NCBI GenBank assembly: GCA_964625525.1
Contig: CAZVEE010000051.1
Coordinates: forward strand, 1 to 24,440
Direction: 5' to 3'
Origin: CAZVEE01 sp964625525
GTDB lineage: Bacteria; Pseudomonadota; Alphaproteobacteria; JAJFIK01
DNA length: 24,440 bases
Below, in pieces: positions 15,299 to 22,954 of this stretch (positions are counted from its first letter, which is position 1; the number at the start of each line of letters is the position of its first letter). The notes beneath the pieces were generated by a model. It saw only the letters and a program-made list of their open reading frames with translations, ran no database searches and was not told the origin of the DNA. Made by a program: the position numbers and the translations under genes.

Positions 15299-15739
15299 AT
15301 GACGGCAGCGGTCCGGGGCGATACGGTCGTCCTGCATTATACGGGACGCCTGAACGACGGCACCTGTTTCGACAGTACTTACGGCTTAGAACCTTTGCAC
15401 CTCACCCTGGGCGAAGGCCTTTTCCTCCAAGCGTTCGAAGACGCGATCCTTGGGCTGATGGAAGGGGGCGAGACCACGGTGACCATTCCGTGTGCAGACG
15501 CCTACGGCGCACCGGACGAGCGCCTGGTTCAAACCATCGCCCGCAGCCACTTGCCGCCAAGTCTCAGCCCCCGCTTGGGCCAACGCCTGAAAGCCGAAAG
15601 CGCCGATGGCGAGGACCTCATCCTCACGGTCCGCGCTCTTGAGACCCAGACCATCACCCTGGACGCCAATCATCCCCTGTGCGGCGAAGATCTCACATTC
15701 GAGATCACATTGGTGGGCATCGCGCGCGCGGCGGCGTAG
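15299..15739 (+). CDS. FKBP-type peptidyl-prolyl isomerase, SlyD-like
   Basis: A 146-residue FKBP-fold prolyl isomerase with an inserted chaperone (IF) flap, as in SlyD/FkpB. Seen: VVLHYTGRLNDGTCFDST (10-27), LTLGEGLFLQAFEDAILGL (35-53), the pre-flap strand TTVTIPCADAYG (59-70), the flap (~71-120) and the family hallmark NHPLCGEDLTFE (124-135). The His/Cys-rich metal-binding tail of E. coli SlyD is missing, and the usual IPG of the active-site helix is replaced by LQA. It probably assists folding in the cytoplasm. The ATG at 15299 has CGGGAGAG upstream; the frame runs back to overlap the previous stop but that part lacks family sequence. It follows the GYF-like gene by 116 bases and may be co-transcribed. 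Confidence 0.92.
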   Translation: MTAAVRGDTVVLHYTGRLNDGTCFDSTYGLEPLHLTLGEGLFLQAFEDAILGLMEGGETTVTIPCADAYGAPDERLVQTIARSHLPPSLSPRLGQRLKAESADGEDLILTVRALETQTITLDANHPLCGEDLTFEITLVGIARAAA

Positions 15740-15771
15740 CGACAGGCTACACCACAACGATCCGTATCAAA

Positions 15772-15818
15772 ACTGTTGGGGATGCTGGTCCTATGAGATC
15801 CAGCATCCAACCGACAGT
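15772..15818. other. long interrupted hairpin downstream of the FKBP gene
   Basis: Arms ACTGTTGG-G-GATGCTGG (15772-15788) and CCAGCATC-CAAC-CG-ACAGT (ending 15818) pair over most of their length around an 11-base loop, with one bulged G and an unpaired CG. It starts 32 bases after the FKBP stop. There is no T-run, so it may be a processing or stability element, or a factor-dependent terminator structure. Confidence 0.5.
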
Positions 15819-15858
15819 CAGAGACAATTGCCTTGCTCCCCACACCCAGTGCTGCCTA

Positions 15859-15880
15859 TACCCCCTAAGGGGTAGCTACC
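15859..15880. promoter_or_regulatory. two overlapping palindromes upstream of the polytopic membrane protein
   Basis: TACCCC-CTAA-GGGGTA (15859-15874) is a perfect 6-bp hairpin, and GGTAGCTACC (15871-15880) is a perfect 10-base palindrome overlapping it. They lie 58-79 bases before the start codon at 15938, a position compatible with an operator or a leader hairpin. Confidence 0.35.
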
Positions 15881-15937
15881 AGGCTGGACTCAACCCGGCC
15901 TTCGGCGGCCATGCATGGGAAAGGGGGGGCCTGCGCC

Positions 15938-17047
15938 ATGTCGTTACTCTCTGGGTATGTGTACAGCTCGTACCAACGCGAGATGGACGAGGAAGGCGGC
16001 TGTGGGGAGTGGCTTGTCCCCTTCGCCATCATCATTGGGATTGCCGTGCTCATCTTCGTGATGATCCTTGCTATCCCGTGGGCCCCCTATACGACTCTGA
16101 TTGTCCATTTCTATGCAGATTTCGTCCAAAAATTTGGTGCACAAGATTTTCGATGGGAGAATCTTGCCCTTTTCTTGACACTATGCTTACCCGGCGCGCT
16201 GCTGATCTGGGGCAACATATTACTCCTGTTCAGAGCGATCGCGTCGATGAATGCGTATGTCTTTGCAACACTCGTGACATTGGAATCTATTCCTCTCGTC
16301 TTAATCTTTTTTGAGATCATGCAAGATCACGATCAGGATATCCAAGACTATCACGTCTACTTTATCGTCTTTCCAGTGGCCGTCGTGTTTCTGTGCTCCT
16401 TGATGGCAGTCGAAACCGCGCATGCAGACCGGGCCTCTCAAATCAAGAACGCGGATACGAGTCCCGTGGCGCTTTCCCGCGTGTCCATCCGCCTGTTCGG
16501 TGTGGTGTTTCTGCTGTTCTCCGCGGCTTTGATCAGCACACCACCCATCCTGCAGGAAACGTCCTATGGCCTGATCCTGACGGCGCCGGTGCCATGGCAG
16601 GACCAGGCCGATGCGGCCGTGTCCGGACTGCCCGGTCCCGCCCAGGTCGCCTTGGTCTTGGCTGTTACCTTCGGGATGTACCTGCTCCTTGCCAAGGGGG
16701 CCTCGGCTCTGGATCCCGTTCACGCCGGGCTGATCGGCGCGGGCGTGGCCGGTCTCGCCGCCATTCTCATGGTGTCCGCTTATCAGGAGACGCTGGCGCC
16801 TTTCATCCAGGGGCTTCCTGGTCACGACACACAGGTCGCTGCCAATCTGATCACCGTTTTGATCATCCCCTATACCGCGGCCCTCGCCTCTATGACCGCG
16901 TTTTCCATCAGCTCCTATGAAGCCGATTTCAGCGGCGCTGAGCGTTGGTACGACTATGCGCTTATACTGAGCGTTCTGGTGATTTTGAGCATCCTCATCG
17001 CTGACCACTACGTGCCTTACATGCAAGCCGGTCTTGTCTTGCGATAA
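15938..17047 (+). CDS. polytopic membrane protein, unknown function (about nine TM segments)
   Basis: A 369-residue protein with about nine hydrophobic segments (near residues 27-48, 76-98, 107-126, 139-157, 185-202, 234-252, 263-281, 301-322, 340-355). The N-terminal 26 residues are polar with two acidic runs, and a charged loop lies at 158-180. No transporter or enzyme motif recognised. The ATG at 15938 follows a GGGGGGG run; an ATG at 15911 in the same frame has no site. The first half of the gene (to about 16400) is visibly AT-richer than the second, which suggests a mosaic origin or relaxed selection. It is convergent with the two-TM protein. Function unknown. Confidence 0.75.
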   Translation: MSLLSGYVYSSYQREMDEEGGCGEWLVPFAIIIGIAVLIFVMILAIPWAPYTTLIVHFYADFVQKFGAQDFRWENLALFLTLCLPGALLIWGNILLLFRAIASMNAYVFATLVTLESIPLVLIFFEIMQDHDQDIQDYHVYFIVFPVAVVFLCSLMAVETAHADRASQIKNADTSPVALSRVSIRLFGVVFLLFSAALISTPPILQETSYGLILTAPVPWQDQADAAVSGLPGPAQVALVLAVTFGMYLLLAKGASALDPVHAGLIGAGVAGLAAILMVSAYQETLAPFIQGLPGHDTQVAANLITVLIIPYTAALASMTAFSISSYEADFSGAERWYDYALILSVLVILSILIADHYVPYMQAGLVLR

Positions 17048-17057
17048 GCGCTATCGC
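17041..17057. terminator. hairpin overlapping the stop codon of the polytopic protein
   Basis: GCGATA (17041-17046) and TATCGC (17052-17057) pair perfectly around AGCGC, and the stem includes most of the TAA stop. A second hairpin with GTCCCG/CGGGAC arms follows at 17115-17137 in the gap to the convergent gene. Neither has a T-tail, so terminator function is tentative. Confidence 0.35.
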
Positions 17058-17174
17058 CCAGGATGGGACGAACCCAGTCGCGGACCTTGCGCCCCCCCCC
17101 TCGCCACGCGGCCCGTCCCGGCGCCCCCTGGCGGGACCCGGACATCGCAATCAACCCGATCTGATGAGCGCGCG

Positions 17175-17780
17175 TCAGAACGCGGTCAGCAGCCACCAGG
17201 ACGCGCCCGCGACGGCGACGACCAGGGCGGGGACAACGAATTTGGCGCTACAGCCTTCGCCCTGCCAGCCCCCCAGCAAGAGCGGCCGCGTGAACTCGGC
17301 CGTGCCATTGTCTGAACGCATGGCGATGCTGGTGAGATACCAGTCATAGCTCCAGACGCGCGCTTTGAATGTGCGGGTTTCTTGCGGCAGGAACGGCTCG
17401 GTCTCGAGCGAGCCCCAGATATGCTGCGTCTGTGCGTCCCCGCCCGTGCGCCCTTCGACAGTCAGGGAAACATATTTGGAGATGTCATCCATATTCTTGA
17501 CGCTGACGAAAAGATAATGGGTGCGGTTATCATCGTCGAGCATATCGCTTTCGTAGCGCGCCTCGGCCTTGACCGCGAGGCCCAGGTCATCGGGTAACGC
17601 AACGTTCGGCGTGATTTTGTGAAAGCTTGGCCGCCCGCCATAAACGATGACGAGCACCAGCACCGCGAGAAACAAGAGACCGAACACGGCCATGACGCCA
17701 ATTTCGGCCAACCCGGCCCGGATCACCGTCTCGCCGGCACCAGCCAAGGCGCTCGCGCCTGTCGTCAGCACCTCCAGCAT
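17175..17780 (-). CDS. two-TM membrane-anchored protein, unknown function
   Basis: A 201-residue protein with a strong TM at about 26-46 (LAEIGVMAVFGLLFLAVLVL) and a second near the C-terminus (181-199, FVVPALVVAVAGASWWLLTA). Between them lies a ~130-residue soluble, strand-rich domain with motifs HYLFVSVKNMDDISKYVSL and ETRTFKARVWSYDWYLTSIA, reminiscent of an Ig-like or beta-sandwich domain; family not recognised. The ATG has a near-perfect GAGGGAGGGC. It is divergent from the TAP-like hydrolase (167 bases apart) and convergent with the polytopic membrane protein. Function unknown. Confidence 0.75.
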   Translation of the reverse strand: MLEVLTTGASALAGAGETVIRAGLAEIGVMAVFGLLFLAVLVLVIVYGGRPSFHKITPNVALPDDLGLAVKAEARYESDMLDDDNRTHYLFVSVKNMDDISKYVSLTVEGRTGGDAQTQHIWGSLETEPFLPQETRTFKARVWSYDWYLTSIAMRSDNGTAEFTRPLLLGGWQGEGCSAKFVVPALVVAVAGASWWLLTAF

Positions 17781-17946
17781 GATTGCCCTCCCTCACCGCT
17801 GATTTTGGATTCAAACGATAGCCAGCTTGCTCCTACAATCACAAGGGGTAAGCTGCACCGCGCTGCTACACAACGGAGAAATGGCCTTTGCGCCTTCGGG
17901 CCACACGGTTAGGCTGGCGGCACTTGTGTTGGAGGAGACCTCGCCC

Positions 17947-19599
17947 ATGCACGCGCTTGCCCTGTTTGCTGCGATCGTGCCCCTCATGGCAGCGCTGCTG
18001 CTTTTTGCGCCGGCCAAGGCCCGGGAGATGGCCTTAGGCGAAAGCATGACGACGCGCGCGAGTTTCGAGGACACCGCCTGCTGGTTTCCCACCAAATCCA
18101 CCAGCGGCATTCGTTGCGGCTATTTGAGCGTGCCGGAAGACTGGCAGGACCCCACCGCGCGCCAGATCCAACTCAGTGTCGTCATTCTGCCGGGCGCGGC
18201 CGCAATGGCGGACCAGCCGCCGCTGGTGTTTCTCACGGGCGGCCCGGGTCAACGCATTGGCAATCGCCAGGCGGAAGACCTGGCCTATTGGGACTACTAT
18301 CGGGAGGTCACATCCTGGCTGGCGGGCCGAGAGCTGGTGCTGATGGCCCAACGCGGGACCGATGAAACCGGCTCGAACCTGTTTTGCGCCCCGCTCGGAG
18401 ATCCGAAAGTTTACCTGGGGGCGAGCGACACCGCCGAGACCGTGACAGATGCGTCTGAGACGATTGGTGCGGCGTACACGGCCTGTGCAGAAGAACTGCA
18501 AGACGCGGGGTTTGATCTCGGCGCCTACAACACTCCCAACAGCGCCCATGATTATGAGGCCCTGCGGGTGGCGCTGGGCTATCCCGCATGGGACGTATAC
18601 GGCATTTCCTATGGCACCCGGCTTGCCATGACCATGATGCGCCATCATCGCGACGGCCTGCGCTCGGTGGTGCTCGATTCCGTCTACCCGCCGGACTTGG
18701 CGGACCAGCTCTTGGATCTGTCCGGTTTCAATCGCGCTCTGGAGATGCTGACCGCGGCCTGCGCGGCCGAACCCACTTGCGCGGCTGCTTACGGGGATTT
18801 GCGGACCAAAGTGGCGGATGTGGTCGCCCGGCTTGAAGACACTCCGGTGACCATCGCCATACCCGATGCGTTTCAGACCCAGGTTTTGCATGTGCGGCTC
18901 ACCTCGGATCTCTTCCTCAGCATGCTGTATTTCAAGCTGTACTGGGCCAATGACATTCCCTCGGTACCTCGTGCCATTGCCGCGGCTCACAGTAAAGACT
19001 ATGAGACCATGGCTCGCTTGCTGGGCACGGACTATGTGTTTGACGAAGACTATGAGGGCTCGGCCCATGGCCTGCAGATCACGCTGACTTGCAATGACGA
19101 TGCGGCGCATCTGCCAGCGACCTTTTATGATGACCAGATGCGGGACTACCCGCTCACCGCCCCGCTGACCCGGAAGTCTGTCGCCCTCAGTCCATGCGCG
19201 ACCTGGCCTTATGAAGCGGTGGACCCGGTGGAAAAGACCCCGGTGGTGAGCGACGTTCCCGTGCTGCTGCTGGCGGGCAAGTGGGATCCCACCACGCCGC
19301 CGGCCTATGCCGAAGCCTCGGCGCGGACTTTGAGCAACAGCCACACCGTTTACGCACCTGCCGTCGCTCATGGTGTCTCCGGCAGCAGCCAGTGTGCGGA
19401 TGATATCATCGCGGCGTTCTATCGCGATCCGACGGCCACACCGCAAGACTGCCTCGATCCCAATGCGGCGCTGGATTTCTCGGTTAAGGATCCAGGCACG
19501 GAACCAGAAACGCCCATGCCCGCCGACGCAGATCCAGACGCGACCAAGGGGATCACCACAGAGATCGATTACGATTTGAGCCCGGCGACCCCGCGCTAA
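17947..19599 (+). CDS. exported TAP-like alpha/beta hydrolase (tripeptidyl aminopeptidase-like)
   Basis: A 550-residue exported hydrolase resembling the Streptomyces tripeptidyl aminopeptidase/proline iminopeptidase group (S33). Residues 1-25 are a signal peptide ending APAKA. Then LVFLTGGPGQ (93-102, oxyanion region), QRGTDETG (135-142), nucleophile elbow GISYG (219-223, Ser221), Asp447 in LLLAGKWDPTTPP and His475 in AVAHGVSGSSQC; the last two lie in a TAP C-terminal domain. Several cysteines (45, 57, 147, 180, 272, 278, 382, 417, 483, 502) suggest disulfides. The ATG at 17947 has GGAGGAGACC upstream and starts the signal peptide; the frame is open further up without support. The tail from ~510 is acidic and disordered. 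Peptidase activity is likely but the substrate is unknown. Confidence 0.9.
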   Translation: MHALALFAAIVPLMAALLLFAPAKAREMALGESMTTRASFEDTACWFPTKSTSGIRCGYLSVPEDWQDPTARQIQLSVVILPGAAAMADQPPLVFLTGGPGQRIGNRQAEDLAYWDYYREVTSWLAGRELVLMAQRGTDETGSNLFCAPLGDPKVYLGASDTAETVTDASETIGAAYTACAEELQDAGFDLGAYNTPNSAHDYEALRVALGYPAWDVYGISYGTRLAMTMMRHHRDGLRSVVLDSVYPPDLADQLLDLSGFNRALEMLTAACAAEPTCAAAYGDLRTKVADVVARLEDTPVTIAIPDAFQTQVLHVRLTSDLFLSMLYFKLYWANDIPSVPRAIAAAHSKDYETMARLLGTDYVFDEDYEGSAHGLQITLTCNDDAAHLPATFYDDQMRDYPLTAPLTRKSVALSPCATWPYEAVDPVEKTPVVSDVPVLLLAGKWDPTTPPAYAEASARTLSNSHTVYAPAVAHGVSGSSQCADDIIAAFYRDPTATPQDCLDPNAALDFSVKDPGTEPETPMPADADPDATKGITTEIDYDLSPATPR

Positions 19600-19635
19600 A
19601 GCGCTTTCAGAAAAGGGTGCGCCTAAGGCAAAGGC

Positions 19636-19675
19636 GGCGCCGCTTCAGTGATTTGGTTTTCATTGAAACGGCGCC
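19636..19675. terminator. long hairpin between convergent hydrolase and carbonic-anhydrase-like genes
   Basis: Arms at 19636-19650 and 19661-19675 pair over about 14 of 15 positions (GGCGCCG with CGGCGCC, TTCA with TGAA, TG with CA, one G-T pair, one C/A mismatch) around a 10-base AT-rich loop. It sits between two converging genes; there is no strong T-run on either side. A bidirectional terminator is likely. Confidence 0.6.
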
Positions 19676-19683
19676 AGAACGCG

Positions 19684-20217
19684 TCACACCTCCTGGGGTG
19701 TCATCTGCGCCTTGAAGCGCCGGGCATTCTCCACATAGTGCTGGGCGGAGGCTTTCAGCATGACCACCTGATCATCCGTCAAGGTGCGCACCACCTTGGC
19801 GGGTGCCCCCATGACCAGTGAATTGTCCGGAATGACCTTGCCTTCGGTGACCAGGCTCTTGGCACCCACGAGGCAGTTGCGCCCGATCCGCGCATTGTTC
19901 AACACCACCGCCCCAATGCCGATGAGCGAGGTGTCCCCCACCGTGCAGCCATGCAGCATGGCCATATGCCCCACGGTCACGTCCCCGCCCAGGCTCAAAG
20001 GAAACCCCATATCCGTGTGCAACACGCAGGCTTCCTGAATATTGGTGTTCTCGCCCACATGGATGAGTTCATTGTCCCCGCGCAGGACCGCGTTGAACCA
20101 GATATTGGCGTTGCGCTCCAGGCGCACTCGCCCAATGACGGTGGCGTTGTGGGCGATGAAATGAGAGCCGTCCGCCGGCACCTCCACCGCCACATCTCCG
20201 AGCGCAAATGCCGCCAT
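19684..20217 (-). CDS. gamma carbonic anhydrase family protein
   Basis: A 177-residue left-handed beta-helix protein built of hexapeptide repeats, related to YrdA, PaaY and Cam. The three metal ligands are in place: His67 (CVLHTDMG), His84 and His89 (VGHMAMLHG), and the conserved Arg46/Asp48 (VLRGDN) and Gln61 are present. Family members form trimers with an interfacial zinc or iron; some have carbonic anhydrase activity, others thioesterase or unknown roles. The ATG has AGAGGAGAGGACGCC directly upstream, and the length fits the family. The C-terminal helix (LTDDQVVMLKASAQHYVENARRF) is typical. It is probably transcribed alone, convergent with the TAP-like hydrolase and divergent from the DUF6635-like gene. 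Confidence 0.93.
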   Translation of the reverse strand: MAAFALGDVAVEVPADGSHFIAHNATVIGRVRLERNANIWFNAVLRGDNELIHVGENTNIQEACVLHTDMGFPLSLGGDVTVGHMAMLHGCTVGDTSLIGIGAVVLNNARIGRNCLVGAKSLVTEGKVIPDNSLVMGAPAKVVRTLTDDQVVMLKASAQHYVENARRFKAQMTPQEV

Positions 20218-20409
20218 GGCGTCCTCTCCTCTTCAAGACCCCGTGGGGCCGATGATCGATCTCGTCCAGCCATAACGCATCTGACGCGACGGCTGAAGCC
20301 GCTCCGCTCTATCAAAGGGTGGGCTCGGATTTGCCGTGCGGGTGCCACAGGAATGACGCATCCTCACGCTTGGCTAGCCGCTCTGGAACGGCAAGAAAGC
20401 TGGGGCACC

Positions 20410-21423
20410 ATGACCGTATCACCCAATCCGAGTCCCGATCACGCGCTCGACGAGGCACAGGTCCGCGCCATCGTGGAGCGCGGCGTGCAGCGCTATTTCG
20501 CCAGCCGCCGCGCCGCCGTGGAGCCCTTCGTGGACCAGCATTTCAGCCTGCGCGGCGCCTGGGCGATCAACCGTAAAGGCTTGGGGCGGGACATTCTGCG
20601 CGCACCCCTCAACACTTTATTGGTGGCTCCCGCGCTCGCCAAGGACGCGGCCGCCTATGCGGCCCGGCGTGCGGGATTTGCCGAGGCGGCCCACCGGCTC
20701 GACCGCACCACCTTTTTCCTGCCAACAGACGTCGCGCGCGAGATCGATTGGTTGGTGTTCTCTGAACTGCTCGACCTGCCTTATCAGGATCGCGACGGCG
20801 CGGCCCAGATCCGCCGCGCCCATGATCATGATGCCCTGTCGCGCGAGATCCTCAGCGATCCGGTGCTGACCGCCCGCCTGGAGCCGGCCTTACTGGTGGC
20901 TGCCCGCGCCTATGCGGACCCGGGCCAGCGCCAGTGGCTGGACGCCGCCTTGCGCGATTATGCCGATGCCCGCTCCGCCACGGCCGAACTCGCCACGCTG
21001 ACGCTGGTGCTCATGACGGGGGCGCTGCTGGCCAAGGATCTGACCCCTGGCATTATCTCTCTGGGGCCCGCCATGGCCGAGGTGATTGCCCAACATGTGG
21101 CCGCAAGCGGCACCGGCGTGGGGGCTGGTCTGGGCCTGGCCATGCTCAGCGGCGGCGCTCATCCTTCTACGGCTTTGATCTTGGGCAGCACGGGCGGTGT
21201 GATCGCCGCGGCCGCCGCGGTCACGGCCATGGCCGGTGTGGTGACGGATCCGCTGCAACGCGCGCTGGGGCTCCATCAGAGCCGCCTTCACCGTTTTCTC
21301 GATACGTTGGAGGAACGCCTGCTGGAGGATACGGACCGACGCTACAAGGTGGTGGATGCCTATGTGGGCCGGATTATGGACGTCGCTGACCTTCTTTATG
21401 GTCTGTGGCGCCACGCCTCCTGA
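20410..21423 (+). CDS. DUF6635-like protein
   Basis: A 337-residue protein that I recognise as similar to DUF6635 proteins of alphaproteobacteria: start VRAIVERGVQRYFASRR (18-34) then VEPFVDQHFSLRGAWAINR (37-55), LGRDILRAPLNTLLVAP (58-74), REIDWLVFSELLDLPY (110-125), LTPGIISLGPAMAEVIAQ (211-228), and GVVTDPLQRALGLHQSRLHRFLDTLE (276-301). Hydrophobic stretches near 196-208 and 254-278 may be membrane-associated. Family function is unknown. The open frame reaches far upstream into the region antisense to the carbonic-anhydrase-like gene, so I choose the ATG at 20410, which begins the conserved N-terminus and has GGGG before it. An ATG at 20353 is possible. It is co-directional with the next membrane protein gene, 183 bases downstream. 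Confidence 0.8.
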   Translation: MTVSPNPSPDHALDEAQVRAIVERGVQRYFASRRAAVEPFVDQHFSLRGAWAINRKGLGRDILRAPLNTLLVAPALAKDAAAYAARRAGFAEAAHRLDRTTFFLPTDVAREIDWLVFSELLDLPYQDRDGAAQIRRAHDHDALSREILSDPVLTARLEPALLVAARAYADPGQRQWLDAALRDYADARSATAELATLTLVLMTGALLAKDLTPGIISLGPAMAEVIAQHVAASGTGVGAGLGLAMLSGGAHPSTALILGSTGGVIAAAAAVTAMAGVVTDPLQRALGLHQSRLHRFLDTLEERLLEDTDRRYKVVDAYVGRIMDVADLLYGLWRHAS

Positions 21424-21606
21424 TCCGGCGGCGAGACCTCTAAGTTGCACTCTCAGCGCGAAAACACCTGCCACTTGGATGTCACACGACACGTAAAAGT
21501 CGCATTCTGGCGGATCAAGGACGGCGTGCGAGGTTGCACGACCGGTCAGGCTCGACCACTGTGGCCATAGGGATGACAGACCGGTTCTCCACCGGTGGTG
21601 CGACGG
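21424..21606. other. intergenic region with small inverted repeats
   Basis: No gene is visible. Two short perfect inverted repeats are present: CGTGC/GCACG within 21525-21540 and CCGGT/ACCGG at 21581-21595, the second directly before the next gene. GTTGCAC occurs twice. It may hold a promoter, but I cannot place one. Confidence 0.3.
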
Positions 21607-22698
21607 ATGGCGACTATGGACCAAGCTGACAAACCGTTTCTGGCGGAGTTCCGAGGATTTTTCGTCTCGGTCGCGCTGATCGCCGTCGCTGCTGGCGGGC
21701 TGGTGATGACGGACCCGGAGTTGCCCGACAATTTCGTGACGGTCCAGAACGAGACCATCAAACAGGACGTGCGCGATAATGCCAGCGCCGCCGACATTGA
21801 TGCGCGGGTGAACACGGCCCTCAGCGAAGACGACTACGAGACCGCTGTCATCTATGCCGAACTCGCCCAATGGGTCGGTTATGAGATGACGCCTGAGACC
21901 GTGCAGCGGCTTGAAGCGGCCGGCAGTTGGACCCAATCCATCTGGCGCGGCACGCAGGACTTTTTCGGTGGCGCCTATAGCGGCGAAGCCGACAGCATTC
22001 CGGGCCTCTCCGGCGTTGTCGCCGCTGATCTGACGGTGATTGGGGATATTCGGGACGTGAACCGCGAGGGGCGCAAGTTGGTCGCGGGCGAGGACTATGA
22101 CGAATTGATCCTGGGCCTGTCGGTGGTTGGCATTGGTGTCACCACGGCAACCCTGGCGACCGCCGGCACCACGCTGTCGGGCCGGGTTGGCGTATCCGTC
22201 ACCAAAGTCGCCAAGAAGACAGGCGCTTTGACGACCGAGTTTTCCGGGGTCATGCGCCGCCAGGTTGGGGACGCTGTCAACTTTCAGGGCCTGCGCCGCA
22301 CCCTTAGCAGCACCGATCTTACGGACGCCCCGGCGGTGCGCCGCTCGGTGGGTCAATTCGCGAGTTCTGTGCGCGGCGCGGATCTGTTCCCGACGCTCAA
22401 CCGCATGAACACGCTCTCCAACAATACTAATGTGGGCGAGGCGGTGCGTTTGATGCGCTATGTGCGCTCCACCGATAATCTCGATGACATGGCGCGCCTG
22501 TCGCAGCGCACGGGCGTGCGCACGCGCGCCGTGGTGGAGACCACCGGGAAGACGGGTTTGCGCGGTTTCAAGACCACCACCAAAGTGCTCGAATGGATCG
22601 CTCAGAACATTTACGAGTTCATCGCGGCCATTGGCAGCTTCCTACTGGTGACATTGCGTCGGGTCGGCATGCGGATGCTGCGGCTGTTTGCCCGCTGA
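21607..22698 (+). CDS. membrane-associated protein, unknown function
   Basis: A 363-residue protein with an N-terminal TM (~17-34, GFFVSVALIAVAAGGLVM), a second hydrophobic segment at ~166-188 (ELILGLSVVGIGVTTATLATAG) and a C-terminal one (~332-349). Between the first two lies an acidic helical part with DDYETAVIYAELAQWVGYEMT (75-95). Residues ~200-325 are basic, Ser/Thr-rich and likely helical (ARLSQRTGVRTRAVVETTGK). No family recognised; the layout suggests a periplasmic or cytosolic helical body held by two or three membrane anchors. Start uncertain: ATG at 21607 or 21616, both with weak sites (GGTGGT and GGATGG). It follows the DUF6635-like gene on the same strand. Reading frame and codon use look genuine. 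Confidence 0.65.
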   Translation: MATMDQADKPFLAEFRGFFVSVALIAVAAGGLVMTDPELPDNFVTVQNETIKQDVRDNASAADIDARVNTALSEDDYETAVIYAELAQWVGYEMTPETVQRLEAAGSWTQSIWRGTQDFFGGAYSGEADSIPGLSGVVAADLTVIGDIRDVNREGRKLVAGEDYDELILGLSVVGIGVTTATLATAGTTLSGRVGVSVTKVAKKTGALTTEFSGVMRRQVGDAVNFQGLRRTLSSTDLTDAPAVRRSVGQFASSVRGADLFPTLNRMNTLSNNTNVGEAVRLMRYVRSTDNLDDMARLSQRTGVRTRAVVETTGKTGLRGFKTTTKVLEWIAQNIYEFIAAIGSFLLVTLRRVGMRMLRLFAR

Positions 22699-22821
22699 CC
22701 GTGATTCGGTGACGGGTTAAGACACCGTCAGAGTCCGTTTCGACGATCTTTCACGCCGCACACGAATTATCCCTGGACGGACCGGCCCTGTCACGGTAGG
22801 ATTCAGCATTGGGGGAAGCGA

Positions 22822-22862
22822 ATCGGCTTGCTGTCTCAGCGATTTGAGAAAGCTAAGCCGAT
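22822..22862. other. 41-base three-part hairpin, candidate structured RNA
   Basis: ATCGGCTT (22822-22829) pairs with AAGCCGAT (22855-22862), GCT (22830-22832) with AGC (22851-22853), and TCTCA (22834-22838) with TGAGA (22845-22849), leaving a GCGATT loop, one G/A mismatch and one bulged T. That gives 16 base pairs in 41 bases. There is no T-tail on the plus strand. It could be a terminator-like structure, a repetitive extragenic element or part of a small RNA. Confidence 0.55.
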
Positions 22863-22876
22863 GGTCCTTGACCAAT

Positions 22877-22954
22877 GGTTCCGGAATGGATCCGTTTGAA
22901 TTCGGATCACGCCGCACGCGGCTTGGCTCCGTAGTCTAACGGTTCCGGAATGGA
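22877..22954. repeat. 14-bp direct repeat pair with internal palindrome
   Basis: GGTTCCGGAATGGA occurs at 22877-22890 and again at 22941-22954 in the same direction; each copy contains the palindrome TTCCGGAA. The first copy runs into a second inverted repeat, GATCCG/CGGATC (22889-22908). Spaced palindromic repeats of this type suggest paired protein-binding sites or a short repetitive element. Confidence 0.6.

Noticed and set aside
18034..19446. A 470-codon open frame on the minus strand
   Set aside because: It is antisense to the TAP-like hydrolase, which has complete catalytic motifs. The frame is His/Arg/Gly-rich without family sequence, typical of shadow frames in GC-rich DNA.
19951..20409. 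N-terminal extension of the DUF6635-like gene by about 150 codons
   Set aside because: The extension is antisense to the carbonic-anhydrase-like gene and its residues look like shadow translation; the conserved N-terminus begins near the ATG at 20410.
20890..22356. A 488-codon open frame on the minus strand
   Set aside because: It runs antisense across both the DUF6635-like gene and the next membrane protein and the gap between them, with shadow-like composition.
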